DNA from: Nitrospirota bacterium
Lineage (GTDB): Bacteria > Nitrospirota > Leptospirillia > Leptospirillales > Leptospirillaceae
DNA: 64,000 nt
Assembly: GCA_021785195.1 (NCBI GenBank)
Contig: JAJYGC010000009.1
Coordinates: 62,001-126,000, forward strand
Direction: 5' to 3'
The position numbers and the translations under genes were made by a program. Within the stretch, counting starts at the first letter, position 1. Every line of letters begins with the position of its first letter. This document shows positions 54,982-61,527 of the stretch, in pieces. The notes under the pieces were generated by a model that was given only the letters and a program-made list of their open reading frames with translations, was not told where the DNA came from and ran no database searches.

Positions 54982-56127
54982 TTAAACCGTTTTTTTCCTG
55001 TTCCGGTTCATGGCCTCGACCGCCTGCTCCATTGCCGCCCGTACCGGGTCCAGGTTCAGTCGGGCATAGATGCTTGTCGCCTGAGAGGTCTTGTGACCCA
55101 ACGCCTTCCCGACAATGGGGAGAGGCGTTCCACCGATGGTCATCCATGACCCCATGCTTCGCCGCAAATCATGAATCCGGAGGTCTTCCAGCTTGGCCCG
55201 TTTTAGGAGCGTTCCCCATGCCCTCTTGGGTTCCATGTAATGGCCCTTCGCTCCTGGTCCCGGTAAGACGAAGATGGAAGAGGTTTCAGCTCTCCGTACC
55301 TTGAGGATTTCGAGAACATCGGGACCGAGGGGAATCTGCATCGGATCCCCATTCTTGGAAAGCTCTCCCGGTATCTTCCAGACGTTGCGCTCAAAGTCGA
55401 TATCCTTCCAGCGCATGGAAAGGACGTTAGACTTTCTGGCCCCGGTGAACAACGACAGGAGAATGAAGTCCTTGAACGCCGGATTCTCGGTCAGGTCCAG
55501 AGCCTCGAAGAACCGCCCAAGCTCTTCCCCGGACAGAAACCGATCACGGGAAGTTTCCTTGAATTTCCGGATGCCCTTGCACGGGTTTTCTCCCTTGTGG
55601 TAGCCCCAAAGGATGGCCTGAGCGAAGACGGAAGACAGGAGGACCAGGAGTCGATTGGCCCTAACTGGAGTTCCCTTTCCAACCGACTTGTGCAATGACT
55701 CTATTTTATTTCGCGTAATCCCTGAAAGGAGCTGATCTTTCCACTGGGCCAAATGTTGATGGTAAAGAGACTGATACTCTTTTGCTGATTTCTTTGTCGA
55801 TCCGTGCCGTTCCATGTAGACAAGGAAAAACTCCCCGACCGTGGTCCCTTCCTTCTTCTGCGCCTTCGGATTCTTCCCCTGGGCCAGATCCGTCCTCATC
55901 TTCTTAGCCTTCTCCCGGACCATCGCCACATTCAGGTCGGGCCAGACGCCGATCTTGAACATGTCGTGCTTCCCGTCTGTCAGAACATCAAGGAAAAAGG
56001 TCTTCCGTCCGGTGGAGTAGACCTTCACAACAAGACCGGGAACCTCGTCATCCCGGACAAGATAGGGCTTCTCTTTCGGGAGCAAGGTTTCAAGCCCCTT
56101 TTGCGTGAAGTGCTGAGTTTTCGCCAT
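54982..56127 (-). CDS. int: Tyrosine site-specific integrase
   Basis: It has 381 residues. An N-terminal P4-type DUF4102 arm-binding domain (FTQKGLETLLPKEKPYLVRDDEVPGL, KTFFLDVLTDGKHDMFKIGVW) is followed by SAM-like and catalytic domains. The catalytic set is Arg in FTGARKSNVLSMRW, HxxR in IHDLRRSMGSW, His in LGHKTSQATSIYARL and Tyr in the same segment. ATG at 56127 has AGGAGG 8 bases upstream. This is the P4-like type that targets tRNA and ssrA genes. Confidence 0.93.
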   Translation of the reverse strand: MAKTQHFTQKGLETLLPKEKPYLVRDDEVPGLVVKVYSTGRKTFFLDVLTDGKHDMFKIGVWPDLNVAMVREKAKKMRTDLAQGKNPKAQKKEGTTVGEFFLVYMERHGSTKKSAKEYQSLYHQHLAQWKDQLLSGITRNKIESLHKSVGKGTPVRANRLLVLLSSVFAQAILWGYHKGENPCKGIRKFKETSRDRFLSGEELGRFFEALDLTENPAFKDFILLSLFTGARKSNVLSMRWKDIDFERNVWKIPGELSKNGDPMQIPLGPDVLEILKVRRAETSSIFVLPGPGAKGHYMEPKRAWGTLLKRAKLEDLRIHDLRRSMGSWMTIGGTPLPIVGKALGHKTSQATSIYARLNLDPVRAAMEQAVEAMNRNRKKTV

Positions 56128-56206
56128 TCTCGTTTCCTCCTGTTCCATATTCCGGATCGATCCCCGGAAACAGACTTTAAGGACTGTAGCCACTTCAATG
56201 TCAATT

Positions 56207-56227
56207 TCTGTTCCATATATGTTCCAT
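56207..56227. repeat. Right copy of the GTTCCAT repeat pair
   Basis: Matches 51931-51951 at 20 of 21 bases. A further single GTTCCAT is at 56142-56148. Candidate integrase arm sites. Confidence 0.55.
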
Positions 56228-56370
56228 ATTGTACGTCAATTTTCATCAAAGAACAAGGAAACGGATCAAAGAGGGAATCCCGAAAATGTGTTGAAAGTGC
56301 TTGATTTATAGGGGTTGATCAATCGAGGTCAAACAGGATAAAAACACGAGACATGAGACTGGAAGTCTTG

Positions 56371-56403
56371 AGGTCAGTGGTTCGATCCCCCTCAGCTCCA
56401 CCA
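56371..56403 (+). other. tRNA/tmRNA-like 3' end, candidate right attachment site
   Basis: GGTTCGATCC followed by CAGCTCCACCA gives a T-loop, acceptor strand and CCA like the 3' end of tmRNA (ssrA) or a tRNA. The upstream half does not fold as a tRNA, and the T stem has one mismatch. Likely a displaced gene 3' end left by integration. Confidence 0.6.
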
Positions 56404-56499
56404 TATTTCATCAGTAGTTAGCCAATCCCCTCCGGATCACGAAAAAGTCGTGGTCATCACATGGTCATCACGAGAAGAAAAACTCCCCCCCCCCTTTTT

Positions 56500-56842
56500 C
56501 CTTGTGGCTATCCACGGGGTAAACTGTCATCGAAGGGAGGGATTTGCCATGCCACTGACGCAATCCGAACGGGACAAAAAAAAGACTGGACAAACTCAAG
56601 GAAGCAGGCGGGAAGAATGTCCTCTTGCGATTGCGCCGGGAAGAGGCCGCCGCCTTGGACTTTCTGGCCCGATACTGCGATATGAACAAGGGGGATGTTG
56701 TGTCCAAGCTCATCATCGAAGAGAACAGGCGGCTTGCTAGCCTCATCGTGACCGATCCGGAAGCGCGGGCCCGGTTTGCCAGGACGCCCCCTCCGGGGAA
56801 ATAATCCTGGCAGATTCATGGGGAGGGAAACCTACAAAACCC
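56500..56842. repeat. Full copy of the segment whose ends are fused at 51969-52043
   Basis: Blocks 56500-56519 and 56795-56842 match the first element's left end; the interval between them, holding the small basic gene, is absent there. Confidence 0.6.
56549..56804 (+). pseudogene. Small ribbon-helix-helix-like gene with an A8 frameshift
   Basis: ATG at 56549 opens MPLTQSERDKK and then shifts frame in a run of eight A (56576-56583). Removing one A restores an 84-residue reading (RLDKLKEAGGKNVLLRLRRE ... SKLIIEENRRLASLIVTDPE) to TAA at 56804. The second half is like a CopG-type or related DNA-binding helix pair. It may be a pseudogene, a homopolymer error or slippage-dependent. Confidence 0.55.
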
Positions 56843-56855
56843 CTCGGGTCAATCC

Positions 56856-57590
56856 GGTGACATTTTGTCCGCTCCTGATACGATCCTCGATGAGCAGTAA
56901 CCCCCATGGTATCCTTTGATACGGGTTGACACTGGTTGATACGTGTTGAGCCCAATTTATCGGCAGCATTCCCCAAGGGGTAACGACATTGAAACCACGC
57001 GACCTTATTCTCCGATGCTATGCAGAGCGCAAGGACGGCCAATGGCAGGCATTTTGCCTTGATTTGTGTCTCGCCGCGCAAGCGGATACCTTTGATGAGT
57101 CCAAGCGGAAACTATCGGGGATGATTTCGGACTATCTTGAAGAGGCCCTTGTTGGGGAAGACAAGGCCTATGCCAATCAGCTTCTTTCCCGGAAGGCTCC
57201 TCTGTTTTCGTGGATTCGGTATTTTCGTTTGAGACTTGTCAGAGTTCACAAGGATTTTACCCGTCTTTTCATCCTCCCTGTTCCCCTTGCGCCTGTTCAC
57301 CCCCATGCGCCACTCTGATTAGTGGGAAAACACCGCCCCTTGACCTGTCAGGAAGTCAAAACCATTCCCAAAAACTTGGGGTTCTAGGCCCGTCCAAAGA
57401 AATACACTTCTCATGAGCAGTGGGTTAAAACAGTGGGTGGTTGTTTTTATAAGGTTACTGTCGATTGTCCGAAAGTCCCCTTTAGTCAGGACTTGATTGG
57501 ATACATGACAAAACAGGCGGGGGTTTCCAAACAAAGATTCTACGATGCCTTGGAGAGGTAACCTTGGTTTGCCCTGGTGACATTTTGTCC
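56856..57590. repeat. 15-base direct repeats of possible IS21-type end
   Basis: GGTGACATTTTGTCC occurs exactly at 56856-56870 and 57576-57590. The motif GTGACATTTT is frequent in the terminal repeats of IS21-like elements, and an IstB fragment is 3 kb away. Interpretation is tentative. Confidence 0.35.
56989..57318 (+). CDS. HicB-like fold small protein
   Basis: It has 109 residues. The start (RDLILRCYAERKDGQWQAFCLDLCLAAQADTFDESKRKL) looks like the partial RNase H fold of HicB-type proteins, then an unrelated basic C-terminus (RLRLVRVHKDFTRLF). TTG at 56989 has AAGGGG 8 bases upstream. No hicA follows. A stand-alone regulator or remnant. Confidence 0.5.
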   Translation: MKPRDLILRCYAERKDGQWQAFCLDLCLAAQADTFDESKRKLSGMISDYLEEALVGEDKAYANQLLSRKAPLFSWIRYFRLRLVRVHKDFTRLFILPVPLAPVHPHAPL

Positions 57591-57609
57591 TCCCTCACTG
57601 GCACAGGAA
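57319..57609. other. Intergenic region of the decayed element
   Basis: Holds one short open piece (near 57505-57561, TKQAGVSKQRFYDALER, HTH-like) that may be the end of a lost gene, and the right copy of the GTGACATTTT repeat. Nothing else recognised. Confidence 0.35.
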
Positions 57610-57634
57610 AGCCCCTCCAGTAATGGCAGGGGCT
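57610..57634 (-). terminator. Hairpin after the terS remnant
   Basis: AGCCCCT / AGGGGCT with an 11-base loop, the counterpart of 52219-52242. Confidence 0.5.
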
Positions 57635-57662
57635 CGGGCGGCAGGACGTGAAGCGGGGAGGG

Positions 57663-58082
57663 TTACTCTTGGATGGCGTCCACAAAAATATCGTCATAAA
57701 GTCCGCCGATGACAATGGGGTCGGGCAAGGTCTCCCCTCGCTGATACCGCTGGAAAAGCTCTCCGATGTCCCGTTGTTTCTTCGCTTCAAAGTCCGGGAA
57801 ACCGCCGTCAATGATGATTGCCCTTCCCAAAATCTGCTCGAAAGACTCCTTTTCTCCCTCAACCTGGATGCCGACCGCCACATTCAGCGCGCTTCCGGAA
57901 GGGAGAAGTCGCCCAAGCACGCTCATGAATGCCTGCGGGTTCTTTTCAGCCTGAGTGGCAAGGTATTCCGGAACGCCGACCTCCTGAAAGGCCGTCTCAA
58001 CCGCTGTTCCGTGGTCCGGGAGATGAAAATGGCAGGGTTGTTTCCGGGTGGGTTTTTGCCGCCACTCGTCATATCCGTCCAC
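57663..58082 (-). pseudogene. Terminase small subunit remnant
   Basis: The last 75 residues (IEGEKESFEQILGRA-type; IIIDGGFPDFEAKKQRDIGELF) align with the terS at 52266 (IIIDGGFPDSEAEKARQIG). The N-terminal DNA-binding part is missing or replaced by unrelated sequence, so this is a non-functional copy. Confidence 0.65.
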
Positions 58083-58431
58083 CGGGATAATTCATCGCCG
58101 ATAGCGGAATGAGTCACCGCTAGGCAGGTTTATCCCCAACTGTCTCGACACGGGCGTTATCGCGTGCTACTTGCCTCTTTCCTTGGCCCATTGAGGGATT
58201 AGACCCCCCCCGGGAGTCCATAGCGCTGACGATTGTCGGGGACTCTAAACCCTTAAGCCCAAATCCAATTTTCCAGGGGAGACATTGTATGAGGTTGAAA
58301 ACTCCATGTCAGGGGTTTTGACCTGAAAGAGTTCGGCGTAATCCGCAATCTTTTTTGTTGAGTGAATCGTCCGAACATAAGATTACCCCTCCAAAAAAGG
58401 AATTTGGACGATTAGATTCGCTTCACAGATA
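58083..58431. other. Intergenic stretch with no recognised gene
   Basis: AT-richer than the surrounding core genome. It has one loose inverted repeat (AATCGTCC / GGACGATT near 58363-58411). No gene, RNA or terminator recognised. Confidence 0.4.
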
Positions 58432-58623
58432 TTGATTCCTGTTTCGGGACAAAATAAGGTCGGCAAGATTCCTTTGCCTATAGACGGTCGCACTTATCCT
58501 CAATTGAGGATCCGGGTGAGGACTGGAAAGGGTGGAAGGATTCAGGGGACGCTCGGAAAAACGATAAATATCCCGCCAAAGGGTGCTGTAACCTCTGGCG
58601 GGATGAACTTGCCCTTTTTTTAG
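58432..58623 (+). CDS. Possible small unknown protein
   Basis: It has 63 residues (MIPVSGQNKVGKIPLPIDG ...). No family and no clear ribosome binding site. It ends inside a T-rich stretch and may not be a gene. Confidence 0.25.
   Translation: MIPVSGQNKVGKIPLPIDGRTYPQLRIRVRTGKGGRIQGTLGKTINIPPKGAVTSGGMNLPFF
58571..58603. terminator. Hairpin next to the 60-residue hydrophilic protein gene
   Basis: TCCCGCCA / TGGCGGGA, an 8-bp stem with a 17-base loop, followed by T-rich sequence on the minus strand and by CCCTTTTTTT on the plus strand. It probably ends the 58620-58802 transcript. Confidence 0.6.
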
Positions 58624-58802
58624 TGACTTTTTCCCATCCCAGGTTTCTGGGGTTCTGTACGGGAATCTTTCTTGCCAGCAGGCGACCCTGGAGTTGTGGA
58701 CTCCTTTTTCATGTCCTTCTGGACACCGGAAGCGTCCCGTCTGGTTTCCTGCCGTTCCATTGGTTTGTTGTGGATCGAATCTTTGCTGGCATCCTTGGCC
58801 AT
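58620..58802 (-). CDS. 60-residue hydrophilic basic protein
   Basis: It begins MAKDASKDSIHNKPMERQET and is almost devoid of hydrophobic residues (many Lys, Glu, Asp, Ser, Gly, Pro), so likely disordered. GGGAGG lies 5 bases before the ATG. Stress-induced small proteins can look like this, but no family is recognised. Confidence 0.6.
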   Translation of the reverse strand: MAKDASKDSIHNKPMERQETRRDASGVQKDMKKESTTPGSPAGKKDSRTEPQKPGMGKSH

Positions 58803-59247
58803 TGAAACCTCCCTAAGGTTATCCGATTGTCAAACACTCTCAATCCTCTGCGAAGAAGTTGCCCGCAAGAAGACAGTGTTTGTGACGATGGCCCGGGACT
58901 CGACAAGGATTGGTTCAGAATTCATTCAAAGGTTAATGAAGGACTTGTTTGAAACAACACCACCTCATGATTCAAATAGGGTCAAAGTATCCCAACCCTC
59001 ATAAGAAACCCCGGCAGTGTCAGCCTTATTGGACCATGCAAGTGTCATCCTACGCCTATTTTATGAAGGGAGCAAGTGACTTTTATCACAAGATTGGATG
59101 GGTTTCCCCAAAAAATACCAGTATTATTGGTGGAATAAGATTCTCTGAATGTGCCGGACAGAATTTGAATTACGGCGTCATGGTAAAGGTTCCAGGAAAT
59201 ATGGAATTTCTTTTCAGCCTAAATTGGTCATTCATCAGTTCTATGAG
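58803..59247. other. Intergenic stretch of about 445 bases
   Basis: AT-rich. Contains open frames without domains, for example 58949-59251 plus, ending next to the GGDEF-EAL gene. No convincing gene. The promoter of the 60-residue gene should lie at its left edge. Confidence 0.4.
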
Positions 59248-61527
59248 TTAGTTATTTTGATTGATACTTTCCTGTGCTGTCTTTAAATCCAGAAACTGGT
59301 CAAACTCTTCAAGGGGTAACGGATGGCTGATCAGGAACCCCTGGTAGGCATTACAGCCATGTTCCATGAAAAAGTCCATCTGTTCTTCGGTTTCTATTCC
59401 ATGGGCAGTGATGCCCAGGCCGAGAATTTCAGCGATGTTGATGATGGAGGCAACGATGACCGAATTGGCCGGATCGAGGAGTGGATTTTGGAGCACCGAT
59501 GCGTCAATGTTCAGGCGGTCGATGGGAAGTTTCCTGAGATAGCTGAGGGATGACAGTCCTGTTCCAAATCCATCGAGAGAAAAGCTGATTCCCAATTCTT
59601 TGATGTCATGCATGATGGAGATGGTTTTTTCCAGGTTATTGACAAGTTCTTCTCTCAGGTCGATCACCAGGCGGGACGGATCGGTGCCGCTTCTGGTAAT
59701 TGCGTTCTTGACGGCCGCGACAAATCCGGGGTGACAAAACTGACGGGAACTGATGTTGATCGAAAGTCTCAAGTGGCGACTGTTTTTTTTGGACTCCCAG
59801 TTTTTGATCTGGGTGCAGGCGCTTTCCAGAACCCATTGACTGATGGGCATGATCAAACCGGTTTCTTCGGCGAGAGGGAGAAAGCTTTTTGGGGTTAAAA
59901 GACCCATATCCGGGTGAGACCATCTCAGCAGGGCCTCTGCCCCGATAACCCGTTGCCTGTTGTCGGTCAGGGCCTGGTAATAGAACTTGAGCTGATTCTG
60001 GGCCAATGCCTCGCTCAAGGTTTTTTCCTGGGCTTTTCGGCGGTCGATTGCGGCCTGCATGGACGGGTTGAAGAAATGGAGGGCGTTGCCACCGGACTTT
60101 TTGGCTTGGTACAGGGACAAATCAGCCTGTTTGAGCAATTTGTGGACCGACAGTTCCCGTTTGTGGAACAAGGTGATGCCAAAGCTTGTCGTGCACAGGA
60201 GTTCTCCGGACGGAAGGCTGTAGGGATGGGAGAGGGCTTCGTGGAGTTTTTCCGCGACATGCCTTGCCTGAATTGCTGCTTCAGTGTCCTGGTCGCTCAG
60301 ATTTTCCAGAACAACGACAAACTCGTCTCCGCCGAGGCGGGAGATCGTGCTGCCTGTCCGGGAAACGGTATCGCTTTCGCGGAGGGTGTTGTGCAGGCGC
60401 TGAGCCACTTCGACCAGGACCTGATCCCCGATGTCATGACCTTGTGTGTCATTGAGCGTCTTGAAATTGTCCAGATCCAGAAACATGAGGGCTCCGTAAC
60501 TCCCGTTTCGGCTGCTCATTGCCAGGGCTTGTTCAATCCTGTCCAGAACCATGCGTCTGTTGGGAAGCTGGGTGAGTGCGTCGTAGTAGGCCAGACGATG
60601 GATTTCAGCTTCAGCTTCACGGTTTTTGGAAATATCGGAAAAAGTGTAGACGTAATGGGTAACCTGATCTTCGATATCGGTAACGGCGGAGATGGTCACC
60701 CATTCCGCATAAACTTTACCGTTCTTTCGTCGGTTCCACATCTCCCCCTGCCAGACCTTCTTCTCTCTGAGTTCAATTTGCTGACGCAGAAAGAAGGATT
60801 GGTCATGGCGACCCGACTGAAGGAGCATTGGTGTTCTCCCAATGATTTCCTCCGTGCTGTATCCGGTCAGTTGGGAGAAGGCACGGTTGACCCGGAGAAT
60901 GTTTCCTTGGGGGTCTACCACGATCATGGCCTCTTGGGATTCGAAGGCAATGGCGGCGATCCTAAGGTCTTCGCTAGCCCTTTTTTGATCCGTGATGTCG
61001 GTCACCGCCACTCGAACCACCGGGGCCGGTCCGTCTGAGAGATTCAAGCAATCAAGTGAGGCCTGGAATGGGGACTGGTTTGAGCGGATCAAGCGCAATT
61101 CGCAGGATTGTTTTTTTTCTTGTTTCAGGATGTTCAAAAACTGCCGGTACCAACGATCCCTGTCTTCAAGTACCACGAAGGAGGAAAATCTTCTGCGGAC
61201 CATCTGTTTTCGTTCAACGCCAAAAAGGGAGACACCGGTGAGGTTCACCTCCTTGATCAACCCATCAAGGGAGAGTGTGATATATCCGACCGGGGCAAAC
61301 TCGTAAAGATCGAGATAGCGATCCCGGGATTCTTCGAGTGCGACCTGGGAACGTCGAAGCTCTTCGTTCTGAATTTCGAGCTCGATCTGGTAAACCTGTA
61401 GCTCATGAAGGAGTTTCTGGCTTGAGTAGTGCGCTTCTTCAACCGGTGAGATCTGGGAGAGTCGTTCCTCCGCAGCGGCTCTCAATCGCTCTTGTATGTT
61501 GTCGGTATTCTTAGGGTTCTGAGTCAT
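59248..61527 (-). CDS. PAS-PAS-GGDEF-EAL protein with a degenerate EAL domain
   Basis: It has 759 residues. Two PAS domains (EFAPVGYITLSLDGLIKEV; AMIVVDPQGNILRVNRAF) precede GGDEF (RLGGDEFVVVL, intact) and EAL. The RxxD site (RESD) is separated from GGDEF by 12 residues instead of 5, an insertion of about 7. In EAL the EALLRW motif remains, but the metal DDFG is DGFG (LDGFGTGLSSL), the catalytic lysine of LKID is Asn (LNIDASVL) and AEGVE is AHGIE. It is probably a cyclase or sensor with an inactive phosphodiesterase. The start overlaps the CheB-CheR stop by 4 bases. Confidence 0.88.
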   Translation of the reverse strand: MTQNPKNTDNIQERLRAAAEERLSQISPVEEAHYSSQKLLHELQVYQIELEIQNEELRRSQVALEESRDRYLDLYEFAPVGYITLSLDGLIKEVNLTGVSLFGVERKQMVRRRFSSFVVLEDRDRWYRQFLNILKQEKKQSCELRLIRSNQSPFQASLDCLNLSDGPAPVVRVAVTDITDQKRASEDLRIAAIAFESQEAMIVVDPQGNILRVNRAFSQLTGYSTEEIIGRTPMLLQSGRHDQSFFLRQQIELREKKVWQGEMWNRRKNGKVYAEWVTISAVTDIEDQVTHYVYTFSDISKNREAEAEIHRLAYYDALTQLPNRRMVLDRIEQALAMSSRNGSYGALMFLDLDNFKTLNDTQGHDIGDQVLVEVAQRLHNTLRESDTVSRTGSTISRLGGDEFVVVLENLSDQDTEAAIQARHVAEKLHEALSHPYSLPSGELLCTTSFGITLFHKRELSVHKLLKQADLSLYQAKKSGGNALHFFNPSMQAAIDRRKAQEKTLSEALAQNQLKFYYQALTDNRQRVIGAEALLRWSHPDMGLLTPKSFLPLAEETGLIMPISQWVLESACTQIKNWESKKNSRHLRLSINISSRQFCHPGFVAAVKNAITRSGTDPSRLVIDLREELVNNLEKTISIMHDIKELGISFSLDGFGTGLSSLSYLRKLPIDRLNIDASVLQNPLLDPANSVIVASIINIAEILGLGITAHGIETEEQMDFFMEHGCNAYQGFLISHPLPLEEFDQFLDLKTAQESINQNN

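Larger units (their letters stand above)
51887..56403. mobile_element. Phage-satellite-like integrated element in tRNA-Arg
   Basis: About 4.5 kb. It is bounded on the left by the tRNA-Arg 3' end and on the right by a second tRNA/tmRNA-like 3' end; the sequence around each end (CACCATGTTTCATAAG at 51882, CACCATATTTCATCAG at 56399) matches at 14 of 16 bases. All genes run on the minus strand: integrase, hicB, hicA, an unknown gene, an excisionase-like gene, a primase-like fragment, a small gene and terS. There are no capsid, tail, large terminase or lysis genes, which fits a phage satellite rather than a prophage. IS21-type debris shows decay. Confidence 0.7.
56404..58117. mobile_element. Decayed second satellite-like element
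   Basis: Begins after the right tRNA-like end with sequence related to the first element's left end, and ends in a terS remnant homologous to the first terS with the same hairpin. Its integrase, excisionase and toxin genes are missing. The right boundary is uncertain. Confidence 0.5.

Noticed and set aside
56312-56403. A complete tRNA or selenocysteine tRNA ending at the CCA
   Set aside because: A wobble-paired acceptor can be drawn, but the D and anticodon arms do not fold and the T stem has a mismatch; only the 3' end is credible.
58949-59251. 100-codon plus frame before the GGDEF-EAL gene
   Set aside because: No ribosome binding site or family; it may be a remnant but cannot be supported.
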